A DNA stretch of 25,908 nucleotides from an uncultured Collinsella sp. (GTDB lineage: Bacteria; Actinomycetota; Coriobacteriia; Coriobacteriales; Coriobacteriaceae). Under the pieces are notes generated by a model that was given only the letters and a program-made list of their open reading frames with translations, was not told the DNA's origin and did not search any database. The DNA lies in NCBI GenBank assembly GCA_937989875.1, contig CALKBO010000016.1, positions 1 through 25,908 of the forward strand. The letters are read 5' to 3'. Within the stretch, counting starts at the first letter, position 1; each line of letters starts with the position of its first letter. Position numbers and translations under genes: made by a program. This document shows, in pieces, positions 15,502 through 23,521 of the stretch.

Positions 15502-15542
15502 TTTCGAGACTCCCGAGCAGCACAAGCTGGGGCATATCTATA

Positions 15543-15594
15543 AGTAAGGAACCCGTTGGGGAACGGCCAGTAAGGAACCCGTTGGGGAACGGCC
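15543..15594 (+). repeat. Two perfect tandem copies of a 26-bp unit
   Basis: The unit begins AGTAAGGAACCCGTTGGGG and ends AACGGCC; copies 15543-15568 and 15569-15594 are identical. It lies in the leader region of lipoprotein 1 and has no counterpart upstream of lipoprotein 2. The rest of the gap from 15502 to 15724 shows no gene. Confidence 0.85.
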
Positions 15595-15724
15595 GCGCAA
15601 CGGCCACAAGCGATGAACGGAGGCATAAGTCGCACAGTACACAGAGACATCCGCCGCCAGCGCAATCAGTACCCCAACAGCATGCGGCGCCGTGATGTCA
15701 TCAGCAGACAAGGAGGACGCCACC

Positions 15725-16324
15725 ATGATGAAAAAGACCCTATCAATCCTTTCCCTTTGCATCGCCCTCTTTGCCGCGCTCGCCCTTGTGGGCTGCGGCG
15801 GGAGCGCATCGGGCGGCGGCAGCGCCCCCAAGAGCGAGAGCAAGGAAAAGGCCCCCGTCGCCAAGAAGACCGACTACATCTGGTTTAAGGTCGAGATGCC
15901 CGAGGGCGTCGGCGTAAGCGACTCTGCCGGCAAGAATGCCGACAGGGTCCAGCTCACCTTCCCCGAAGACGAGAACGCCTCGGCCGATCGCTTTATCCCC
16001 GTTTGGAAAAAAGCGCTGACGGCCGAGGAATCCCACGCCGACCAGGCGGAAAAGAAGGGGGATACGTTCCCGTGGAAGGATGGCGGGTCCGTCGAGTATA
16101 ACGGCAGGACGTGGCTCGTCGGAACATACGAGGACAACAGCGGCATCTCAACCATGCTTTTTACCGATGTTGAGCCGGGAAGCGTCTACGTCCTCATCTC
16201 GAACTTCGACCAGCACAAGAAAGAAGCCGAGGCACTCCTCAACTCCATCGAGTTCCCCGATAACATGGAAGAGGCAGTTTCCGAGGCACGCGAAGTCGAG
16301 ATTTCGAGCATCGAGATCAAGTAA
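15725..16324 (+). CDS. Predicted lipoprotein 1
   Basis: A 199-residue predicted lipoprotein. The signal peptide MMKKTLSILSLCIALFAALA leads to the lipobox LVGC with the lipid-carrying Cys at residue 24. A Gly/Ser-rich linker and a single unknown domain follow (about 48-199). Visible landmarks shared with its neighbour are D-(Y/F)-IWFKVE-PEGV, ADR-Q--F-E, DRFIPV, V-YNG--W and FTDV--GSVYV. The domain looks like a small beta-rich extracellular fold, but I do not recognise it. The ATG at 15725 has AAGGAGG eight bases upstream. An extension to 15692 would put a charged segment before the signal peptide. It has its own terminator and is followed by a paralogue, so this is a tandem duplication. Confidence 0.85.
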   Translation: MMKKTLSILSLCIALFAALALVGCGGSASGGGSAPKSESKEKAPVAKKTDYIWFKVEMPEGVGVSDSAGKNADRVQLTFPEDENASADRFIPVWKKALTAEESHADQAEKKGDTFPWKDGGSVEYNGRTWLVGTYEDNSGISTMLFTDVEPGSVYVLISNFDQHKKEAEALLNSIEFPDNMEEAVSEAREVEISSIEIK

Positions 16325-16393
16325 CGGGACACCCGCACGCGCCTACGCGCACCCGCGCACATGCGCCCCATTAAAACAACGGGCGCCCAACCC

Positions 16394-16428
16394 GGGGAGG
16401 GCCGACAGCATCGGCCCTCCCCTCTTTT
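16394..16428 (+). terminator. Intrinsic terminator after lipoprotein 1
   Basis: A perfect 12-bp stem (16394-16405 with 16411-16422, GGGGAGGGCCGA) and 5-base loop are followed by TCTTTT. Confidence 0.9.
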
Positions 16429-16474
16429 GCGACCGCACATATTGCCACTTGTCGGCGCAATTCCAGCCCCCAGA

Positions 16475-16493
16475 ATGGGACACATGGCCCACC
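16475..16493. promoter_or_regulatory. Second copy of the 19-bp site, upstream of lipoprotein 2
   Basis: Identical to 15483-15501 and 72 bases before the lipoprotein 2 start. A third, weaker match (TGGGCCACATGG on the minus strand) occurs at 23373-23384 upstream of the metal exporter gene. Confidence 0.4.
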
Positions 16494-16565
16494 CTAGCGA
16501 GCCGTCCACGCGTACAGTAAAGACAGGTAATCCATGGGCGGTTACAGATCGAGGAGGACACGACC

Positions 16566-17159
16566 ATGAAAAAGAAGGCCTTTGCGATTCTCACCCTCTG
16601 CATCAGTCTCTTTGCCGCAGTTGCCCTGGTGGGCTGCGGTGGCAGCGGCGACGCTACCGGAAGTGGCGGTGGCGGCGGGGCAGAAAAGCCAGCCGTGGAT
16701 ATGAGGACCGACTTCATTTGGTTTAAGGTCGAGGTTCCCGAGGGCGTCGAGATTACCGACGTTGCCGGCGACACCGCCGACAGGGCCCAGTTTAAGTTCA
16801 CCGAGAGCGAGCACGCCAGTGATCGCTTCATTCCCGTCTTCGACTCTGACAAGAACGCCGACGAGCTGTTCGACTACGAGGCAAAGTGGAATGCCAGCTT
16901 TGAGTGGACCGAGAATGACCCCGTCAAGTACAACGGCAAGACCTGGCGCAACGCTTCCTACACACACTCGGGCGGCGTGACGACCGAGTACTTCACCGAC
17001 GTTGACGGTGGCAGCGTGTATGTGCGCATCGACAACGTCGAGGAGCACAAGGACGCCGTCGAGACCATGATGAAGTCTCTGGAATTTGCCGACGACATCG
17101 CCGAGGCCAAGACCGAGGCCATGGACGTCAAGCTCGACGATATCGAGATCAAGCGCTAA
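16566..17159 (+). CDS. Predicted lipoprotein 2, paralogue of lipoprotein 1
   Basis: A 197-residue lipoprotein with signal peptide MKKKAFAILTLCISLFAAVA and lipobox LVGC (Cys24), then a Gly-rich linker and the same unknown domain as lipoprotein 1. The most similar parts are IWFKVE-PEGV, DRFIPVF, VKYNGKTW, EYFTDVDGGSVYVRI and the ending DIEIKR. The ATG at 16566 has GAGGAGG upstream. It is tandem to lipoprotein 1, with a terminator between the two and a shared 19-bp upstream site, so the duplication probably included the regulatory region. The function is unknown; it acts at the outer face of the membrane. Confidence 0.85.
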   Translation: MKKKAFAILTLCISLFAAVALVGCGGSGDATGSGGGGGAEKPAVDMRTDFIWFKVEVPEGVEITDVAGDTADRAQFKFTESEHASDRFIPVFDSDKNADELFDYEAKWNASFEWTENDPVKYNGKTWRNASYTHSGGVTTEYFTDVDGGSVYVRIDNVEEHKDAVETMMKSLEFADDIAEAKTEAMDVKLDDIEIKR

Positions 17160-17230
17160 GTAACTGGCGAGCGCAGCGGGAAACACGGGCGCAGTGCTAA
17201 CAAGCGGCGGTACCCCAGCGCTTCGTACCC

Positions 17231-17263
17231 AGGGAGGGCCGGTAAACCGACCCTCCCTTTCTT
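17231..17263 (+). terminator. Intrinsic terminator after lipoprotein 2
   Basis: AGGGAGGGCCGG (17231-17242) pairs with 17247-17258 at 11 of 12 positions around a TAAA loop, with a TTCTT tail. The remaining 200 bases to the next gene hold no gene; a TATAGT at 17416-17421 could be a -10 box but no matching -35 was found. Confidence 0.75.
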
Positions 17264-17464
17264 ATGCCGGTAGCCAACGAACGCGAGGATGCCGGACGCC
17301 GGAACCGCTCCAAATGTAGCAACAGTACGAAAACGACAAACACCCCAACACGTCCGCCCGCCGATTTATTGCGCCGCGCAGACAATTAAACCAGCATCTT
17401 TAAACATCTGAGCAGTATAGTGACCAAAACTATCGCATAACCGCACTCTACGAATGGAGAAGTT

Positions 17465-19960
17465 ATGACCGAACACCACGCCATCAGCCGCCGAGCATTT
17501 ACGTTGGGCCTTGGACTCGCGGCGTTGTCGCCACTTGCAAGCCTGCCCGAAACCGCGGCATTGGGCATTGGCCCACGAGCGGCATTTGCAGACGACGCTG
17601 CCACAGCGTCGGTCAGCCTCAACAATTTCGTCATTCGCCTTCGCCCCGCGGGCTATTTTCGCACCGCGAGCGTCAACGAAGACGGCAACGTCATCGGCAA
17701 CGTCTGCCATCTGTTTAATGACGGCACGTCCAGCAAGCTCATCCTTGAGAACGTAACGACCAAGAATGACGATACAAACTGGTATGCTATCCGCACCTTG
17801 CTCAATTTCGAAGAGCATAAAAAGACGGGCTACAGCATTTGGTCGGTCGATGGCGACTCGGACAAAGACGGAAAGGTCATCCACGTATGGAGCGGCGAGT
17901 ATGACAACAAGCCCAGCCGCGCTTTTGCGTTCGAGCGGCAATCAAACGGAACCTATATCATCCGAGACCGCACGGTCGAGAAAGAAACCGAGAAAAAAGA
18001 CATTAAGTACCTGGCAATAGAATCGAACGGCGAAGACCAGGACAACAATAAGATTTGCCATAAGAATAAGAGTAAGAGCATTCCGTGGGAGCTCGAGCTT
18101 GTCGGTTACGACATGAAAAAGAACGATGCCACGGTTAGCAGCCTCGACTGGATCACGTATAGCAGCTACGTCGACGGACCATGTTGGATGAAATACGTCG
18201 ACGACAACAAGTTCCTCGACGAGCTGAGCATCCCGGGTACGCACGATTCGGGCACCTGCAGCGTGGACAACGACACTGAGCCCCAATCCTCGCAAGTAAA
18301 ATGCCAGCAGGATTACATTCCCACGCAGCTGCTCGAAGGCATTCGCTATTTTGATATCCGTCTCGGAAAGGGCGACAACCCTGGCATCGACCATGGGATG
18401 TACTACCTGCTCAAAAAAGACGCGTACTTTTTGCATCTTTCCGATGTCATAGGCTACTTCAAAACGTTTTTGAACGAAAACCCGACAGAAGCGCTCATCA
18501 TGCTTGTATCACGAGGCAACGACGAGGCTACCGACGAAAGTGTTACGACGGCTTTCGCCAAGGTTTTGGACGACAACCCCAAACTGTTCTATACGTCGAG
18601 CCGCGTTCCCACACTGGGCGAGGTGCGCGGAAAGATCGTCCTGCTACGTCGATTTGGACTCGACGGCGACAGCGTAAGCGGCCACACGTGGGGACTCGAC
18701 CTCACCGAATGGGATAACAAAATCGCAGCGCACACCGACAGCAGTTCCATGTGCCTCGTCCAAGACGCGCAGGGCTTTGAAGCCGCGGGGGAAACAGGCG
18801 ACAAAGAGCCCTATTGCACCAAGGTATACGCCCAGGACAAGTACAAACTCACGGGAACCGACAAGCTCAGCTGGGTCGATAATGCGCTGAAGGAAACGAC
18901 CGGGCGCACGCGCAACGAGGTAGATGTCGAGGACGATAACGGGGCCAAGGAGAAAGTCCTGGAGCGTTGCTGGTCTATCAACTACACCAGCTGCACGGGC
19001 TTGTCGCACGGAGGCAATCCTTTTACCTCGGCACGAGTAGTCAACGAGCATCTGTATAAGAGCCCGTACATCAATCCCAGCGGCATCGAGGATACAAAGT
19101 CAGATTACCTCAAGCACATTGGCATCATCGCATCCGACTTTGTTGATGCGGCGCTGGCCCGGAGCATCTACCAGCGCAATTACGATACGGAGCACAAGCA
19201 GACGGCTTCGTACTATCTCCCGTACTATCTCCCGACCCGCATGCGCATGACGTACGGCGACTCGCTGAGCGATGCCTCATTCCAGGATGGCAAGACCGTT
19301 GGCGAGGGCCGTTTCCGCCTCGTTAACAGCAGCAACGTACTCAACGTGGCCGCTTCTGGCAGCGCGTTTGCCATCGAATACGTGGATGTCGACGCCCTGG
19401 GCAACGAGACCGCTACAGGACTGCAGGGCTTCGTGCCCATCGATATCGATCCGCTCGCGCTGACGCCCCATTTTGAGGGACTCGAAGGCCTTAAGGCCGG
19501 CGAAGACGTGCGCGCCAAGATTGCGGCATCACTCGAGGGCAAGCTCGAAACCGACGCCTGCACCGCCCAGCTCGAGTTTGTGCACGACGCGGACGGCGCT
19601 CCGGGCACGGCAATGGCCGAGGGCGAGGCATTTGCCGCGGGGACGTATTGGGTGCGTGCGAAAGGTCTGTTGGGCGACGCGGCGCAGAACTACACGCTCG
19701 CCAGCGACGGAGCCGCAAACTTTACCGTAGCGGCCTCGGACAGTGCAGGCGGCACCGGCAGCGGCACGGGTTCCAGCGCAGGCAGCGCTGATAAGAATGG
19801 TAAGGGCAACAAGGGCAAGGGCTCGGGCGGAAAACTCGCCGACACGGGCGACGGCTCCGGCATTGCCGCCGGGCTCGCCGCTGCCGCCATGGCGACAACG
19901 GTCGCCGGCGCGGCGATGCTTGCCAATGACCGCGAAAACGTTGGGGACGACAGCGAATAG
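17465..19960 (+). CDS. Exported PI-PLC X-domain phosphodiesterase with sortase-like tail
   Basis: An 831-residue secreted protein. The N-terminus SRRAFTLGLGLAALSPL is a twin-arginine (Tat) signal. About residues 45-215 form a beta-rich segment of unclear type. The phosphatidylinositol-specific phospholipase C X domain starts near 225, with IPGTHDSGT (His260, general base), RYFDIRLG (Arg299) and DHG (His310, second catalytic His), in the order and spacing of bacterial PI-PLC. A further domain (about 605-770) is followed by a Gly/Ser/Lys linker and LADTG (791-795), a hydrophobic stretch and a short tail, which resembles a sortase signal although the tail is acidic. It would cleave glycosyl-phosphatidylinositol or inositol phospholipids outside the cell, perhaps host lipids (inference). 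The ATG has GGAG six bases upstream. It is a single gene with a terminator after it. Confidence 0.85.
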   Translation: MTEHHAISRRAFTLGLGLAALSPLASLPETAALGIGPRAAFADDAATASVSLNNFVIRLRPAGYFRTASVNEDGNVIGNVCHLFNDGTSSKLILENVTTKNDDTNWYAIRTLLNFEEHKKTGYSIWSVDGDSDKDGKVIHVWSGEYDNKPSRAFAFERQSNGTYIIRDRTVEKETEKKDIKYLAIESNGEDQDNNKICHKNKSKSIPWELELVGYDMKKNDATVSSLDWITYSSYVDGPCWMKYVDDNKFLDELSIPGTHDSGTCSVDNDTEPQSSQVKCQQDYIPTQLLEGIRYFDIRLGKGDNPGIDHGMYYLLKKDAYFLHLSDVIGYFKTFLNENPTEALIMLVSRGNDEATDESVTTAFAKVLDDNPKLFYTSSRVPTLGEVRGKIVLLRRFGLDGDSVSGHTWGLDLTEWDNKIAAHTDSSSMCLVQDAQGFEAAGETGDKEPYCTKVYAQDKYKLTGTDKLSWVDNALKETTGRTRNEVDVEDDNGAKEKVLERCWSINYTSCTGLSHGGNPFTSARVVNEHLYKSPYINPSGIEDTKSDYLKHIGIIASDFVDAALARSIYQRNYDTEHKQTASYYLPYYLPTRMRMTYGDSLSDASFQDGKTVGEGRFRLVNSSNVLNVAASGSAFAIEYVDVDALGNETATGLQGFVPIDIDPLALTPHFEGLEGLKAGEDVRAKIAASLEGKLETDACTAQLEFVHDADGAPGTAMAEGEAFAAGTYWVRAKGLLGDAAQNYTLASDGAANFTVAASDSAGGTGSGTGSSAGSADKNGKGNKGKGSGGKLADTGDGSGIAAGLAAAAMATTVAGAAMLANDRENVGDDSE

Positions 19961-19996
19961 GCAAGCCCGCCTTTTAGACACATCGACTCAATTGGG

Positions 19997-20030
19997 GGGG
20001 CGCAGAATACCGTTCTGCGCCCCGATTTTT
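19997..20030 (+). terminator. Intrinsic terminator after the PI-PLC gene
   Basis: GGGGCGCAGAA (19997-20007) pairs perfectly with 20013-20023 around a 5-base loop, followed by GATTTTT. Confidence 0.9.
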
Positions 20031-20055
20031 ACCTTAGCCCGAACACCGTTATCGG

Positions 20056-20325
20056 CTACATCACCATGTTCAGCGCATTCACGAACTCCTGAGCTTGGGA
20101 GCGGCTGCTCAGACTAAAGACACAGGCAGTCAACAGCCTGTTACGTAGGAAAACGTCGCGGCCCTTGATCCTGCTGACCCCCGTAATGTCCTTAAGATAA
20201 ACAATCTCGGTGTGCTTGCCACCAAAAGTGCCCTTCTTGAGCACCTCGATGCGGTTAGGGTAGATCTTGACGTCTTTAAACCTACCCGAACCTTTGTCCT
20301 GGAACAGCAGCGTGTTGTTGTCCAT
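20056..20325 (-). CDS. Small PH-like domain protein
   Basis: An 89-residue protein with no signal peptide or membrane helix. The pattern of short strands (DVKIYPNRIEVLKKG, HTEIVYLKDITGVSRIKG, ACVFSLSS) ending in a helix (RSQAQEFVNALNMVM) is that of bacterial pleckstrin-like domains, in which one domain makes up the whole protein. The ATG at 20325 has GGGAG eight bases upstream; a longer frame adds residues with no support. It stands alone, convergent with the PI-PLC gene. The fold is a moderate-confidence call from pattern only and the function is unknown. Confidence 0.65.
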   Translation of the reverse strand: MDNNTLLFQDKGSGRFKDVKIYPNRIEVLKKGTFGGKHTEIVYLKDITGVSRIKGRDVFLRNRLLTACVFSLSSRSQAQEFVNALNMVM

Positions 20326-20493
20326 ACGCGTCACTCCCGTGGGGTTCGCTAAAACTGTCTCTATGGCCACATTTTAGTCACCGCAAGGCTCCCATGCGAA
20401 GGTGCCAGACAGCAAAGCAATTCGTGTCCGCGCGAGGCTTTAAACTAAATGCGATAAAGATGCATTCCACAAGAGGAAAGTGGGGCGACAGTG

Positions 20494-21543
20494 ATGGGCG
20501 AACTGGTAAACCGTGGAGAATCGGCAATCGTGCCCGAAGGTTTTTACAAGCAGGTCTCCTCGATTCTCAACGCCGCTCGCGACAAGGCCTATACCGCCGT
20601 TAACTTTGCGATGGTTGAGGCATATTGGGAGATCGGCAAGAGTATTGTTGATGAACAGGGCGGAGAGGGGCGCGCAGCATATGGAGAGGCATTGATTGCA
20701 GGCCTCTCCAGAAGGCTTACCGCGGATTTCGGAAGAGGCTTTGGCATCGCAAACCTTCGCAATATGCGTCAGTTCTTTCTTGCGTTTCCAATTCGCGACG
20801 CACTGCGTAGCGAATTGAGCTGGACTCATTACCGCAGGTTGATGCGCATTTCCGACCCTGACGCTCGCATCTGGTACATGAACGAATGCGCCGATTCTCG
20901 TTGGAGCACGCGTCAGCTCGAACGCCAGATCAATACCATGTTCCGCGAGCGCCTACTTGCCAGCAAGGACAAGGAGGCCGTCACCCAGGAAATCCAAAAG
21001 AGCGCCCCGGCTCGTCGCCCCGAGGATATCATCCGCGACCCATATGTACTGGAGTTTTTAGGTTTCTCGGACGATACTGCGTTTCGCGAGAGCGATCTAG
21101 AGCAGGCGCTCATCACGCATCTTCAGAAGTTCCTGCTGGAGCTTGGCCGTGGTTTCGCTTTCGAGGCGCGCCAAAAGCGCATCACCTTTGATGGACGCCA
21201 TTTCTATATTGACCTTGTGTTTTACAACTATCTGATGCGCTGCTTCGTGCTCATCGACCTTAAGACCGATGACCTTACGCATCAGGACCTAGGCCAGATG
21301 CAAATGTATGTGAACTACTACACGCGCGAACTCATGAACGAAGGCGACAATCCGCCCATAGGCATCGTGCTCTGCGCGGACAAAAGCGATTCGATCGTCG
21401 AGTACACGCTGCCCGAAGACAACGACCAAGTGTTTGCCGCCAAATACCTGCCGTATCTTCCAAGCAAGGAAGAGCTGGCGCGCGAGCTGAGTGCCGAGTA
21501 CCGCGCCATCAATGAAGCGTCTAATGGCGAAGCGCAAGGGTAG
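20494..21543 (+). CDS. DUF1016 (YhcG family) PD-(D/E)XK nuclease domain protein
   Basis: A 349-residue protein with the two halves of the YhcG/DUF1016 family. The helical N-terminal part (about 12-150: VNFAMVEAYWEIGKSIVDEQ, LS-RL--DFG-GFG--NLRNMRQFF) is followed by a C-terminal PD-(D/E)XK nuclease-like domain (about 175-325). The presumed active site is Asp240 (FYIDLVFYN) with Asp255-x-Lys257 (LIDLKT), then the conserved QMQMYVNYY helix. Members occur singly, beside restriction-modification genes and on mobile islands; the cellular role is not settled. No methylase or antitoxin gene is adjacent. ATG at 20494 is used; a GTG directly before it is equally possible, and the ribosome binding site is weak. 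Codon use appears somewhat less GC-rich than the neighbours, which may hint at transfer. Confidence 0.85.
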   Translation: MGELVNRGESAIVPEGFYKQVSSILNAARDKAYTAVNFAMVEAYWEIGKSIVDEQGGEGRAAYGEALIAGLSRRLTADFGRGFGIANLRNMRQFFLAFPIRDALRSELSWTHYRRLMRISDPDARIWYMNECADSRWSTRQLERQINTMFRERLLASKDKEAVTQEIQKSAPARRPEDIIRDPYVLEFLGFSDDTAFRESDLEQALITHLQKFLLELGRGFAFEARQKRITFDGRHFYIDLVFYNYLMRCFVLIDLKTDDLTHQDLGQMQMYVNYYTRELMNEGDNPPIGIVLCADKSDSIVEYTLPEDNDQVFAAKYLPYLPSKEELARELSAEYRAINEASNGEAQG

Positions 21544-21965
21544 CAGCACGTTGCGACCGAAGCCACCGCAGCCGTCGCAGGCGCACTCGCGGTTGCGACG
21601 CACGCTACGAAACAATACCGGTCATGGACGCCGGCAACGACATTCTAGCCGTGGCTGGCGAGCATGACCTGACAGGCAAAGACGCGGCCTTCGTCTGATG
21701 TGGGTCCATTGGCTGTCACAGAAAAGGGCCGGTTGCAGCCGGCCCTAGACGATAATACCTGCGTTGCCCGCGTCTCCGAAGTTTAAGCGCTGAGGAGCGG
21801 GTTCCGCGGCACAACCTGATTTTACCCAGTGAGAAGGCTCTTTTGCAGCCGCTCCACTGTTTATTTACATCTGGCACCCTCAAACAATCAGACGACAGTC
21901 CGCACTCCTGCGAGCTGCCCCGTTCCTCTAGCTATCGCATCGCAGCGCCGACCGACACTACTCCC
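21544..21965. other. 420-bp intergenic region between convergent genes
   Basis: It holds the minus-strand terminator at 21721-21746. A plus-strand frame at 21624-21698 (ATG, 24 codons, ending KDAAFV) could be the remnant of a lost gene, but it has no ribosome binding site. No RNA gene or repeat was recognised in the rest. Confidence 0.5.
21721..21746 (-). terminator. Intrinsic terminator downstream of the zinc-ribbon gene
   Basis: On the minus strand AGGGCCGG and CCGGCCCT form a perfect 8-bp stem with a 6-base loop, followed by TTTTC. It lies about 220 bases past the gene's stop. Confidence 0.7.
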
Positions 21966-23303
21966 CTACTTCCCAAAGATTGCAGCGAACAATCCCTTGC
22001 GTTTGGGCTTCTCCTCTCGGTAGGAACCCTCGACGGCGGCTGCAACCTGGCGCGGTTGCTCGCAGCCTCCACGGCGTACGATCTGGTATAGGAACGGCGA
22101 TTTAACGTATTTGACCTCGATGGGCGTGGCGTGCACGGTGCTTTCGCTCGACAGCATCACGTTGGGATTGAGCGGTGCCACGATATGCGTCTCGCGCTTG
22201 TCACTAAACACCACCGCAGCCGCGCGGCCCGTCTGGCCGTTCACGGCGATGCGCACCTGTTCGCCATCGCGACTATCCGAGGCAGGACGATCGACAAAGT
22301 AGACCGGCACCATCACCAGGCCGTCCTTATGTTTGCGGGCCTTGCGCGCCCACATGCGAATGCTCTTTTTATTGAGCCCCAGTACAGCCTCGGCGTCGTT
22401 GCCCGCAACGTCGAGCGCCAACTTATCAATGACCACCTGGTCCTTGGTAGACGCATCGACTGAGACAACGCGAAAGTCACCTTCCTGCATGGCGGGATCG
22501 AACGGACCGACCTTGGCAAAGTCCCACGGCTCCAAAATGCCCATGAGGCGAACGTCCAGGTAGTTTGCCCTGGGGTATGCCCAGTCGAGCACCTCGTAGT
22601 ACACCAAGGCCTCCTTGCTCAGGCCCTTGCCCGGGAAGCTCGCCATCATGCGCAAGTCCGCCAGCGCCATGGGGAAATAGAAGAGCATCATGTCGTTTTG
22701 GATCGCGTCTTCCACGTCGTGCCCGGCAAAGGCATCCGGATACTGGCGCACCAGCTGCAGCGCGTTGGCACGTGCCTGCTGCGGCGAGATTTCGCAGGGA
22801 ATACCCTGCTCGGGCACATACTCCGCACCAACGCCCATGGTCAGGCGCTTGCTAAACGTCCCCGGCTTGAGCAGGTCCGCAATGCCAATCTTATTGCCGC
22901 AGGACGGGCACTCAAACACACGCTGCGTTGACTCGCCCTCAAAGGACGCTCCGCAGAAGGGGCAAGGAATGCTCACATGCGTGGCCTCTTGGAACTCCTG
23001 CGCCGTGCCGCGATCCTCCCACAGCAGATGTTCCAGGACCGACTGATTGCGCCAGTGCGCATTGAAGAAATACCAGTCCGGGTCCTGCGGGCGCTCGAGT
23101 TGCGACACATGCGTGAGTTTGAGCAGTCCATCCACCACCGTCAACGGCGTATGGCGAATACCCAAAGCGCTCTTGGGCTCTCCGGCGTCCGCCTGCCACG
23201 GAACCACCGTGCCGCAATAGGCGCACTCAAAGCTGCGCTTAGCCTGGTGCGAGTACATAGGGCCGCCGCAGTTTTGACATTTAATGGCAAACATCTCGTC
23301 CAT
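21966..23303 (-). CDS. Double zinc-ribbon (TFIIB-type) protein
   Basis: A 445-residue soluble protein with two zinc ribbons. The first is CQNCGG with CAYCG (Cys9, 12, 27, 30), and the second is CPFCG with CPSCG about 90 residues later. The long C-terminal part carries no motif I recognise; it has mixed alpha/beta character with segments such as LMGILEPWDFAKVGPFDPAMQEG and ends in a basic tail KPKRKGLFAAIFGK. Similar proteins are usually annotated only as TFIIB-type zinc-ribbon proteins, and no role in transcription initiation should be assumed. ATG 23303 has AAAGGAGG eight bases upstream, a strong site; the longer frame adds 17 residues before it. It is a single gene, divergent from the metal exporter. 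Confidence 0.8.
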   Translation of the reverse strand: MDEMFAIKCQNCGGPMYSHQAKRSFECAYCGTVVPWQADAGEPKSALGIRHTPLTVVDGLLKLTHVSQLERPQDPDWYFFNAHWRNQSVLEHLLWEDRGTAQEFQEATHVSIPCPFCGASFEGESTQRVFECPSCGNKIGIADLLKPGTFSKRLTMGVGAEYVPEQGIPCEISPQQARANALQLVRQYPDAFAGHDVEDAIQNDMMLFYFPMALADLRMMASFPGKGLSKEALVYYEVLDWAYPRANYLDVRLMGILEPWDFAKVGPFDPAMQEGDFRVVSVDASTKDQVVIDKLALDVAGNDAEAVLGLNKKSIRMWARKARKHKDGLVMVPVYFVDRPASDSRDGEQVRIAVNGQTGRAAAVVFSDKRETHIVAPLNPNVMLSSESTVHATPIEVKYVKSPFLYQIVRRGGCEQPRQVAAAVEGSYREEKPKRKGLFAAIFGK

Positions 23304-23521
23304 GGAAACGTCCTCCTTTGCACAGGGGCTGTCGACATTAAGTATGTCGAGCAAGCAGGCACATGCCCATACCCATGTGGCCCAAAATGGACCACCCAGG
23401 CAGACGAGAAGGCTCGTTCGTTAGCACCGGCAGACTATTGCTGCATTTTCTGAGCATCGGTGCACGGCGCCCCCGCGCGAGCTACACTATCCCCTTAAAC
23501 ATGATTGTGAGGACGACCGCT

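Noticed and set aside
21544..21965. tRNA or small RNA gene in the empty region
   Set aside because: No cloverleaf, conserved T-loop sequence or known RNA signature was found; only one terminator hairpin is convincing.
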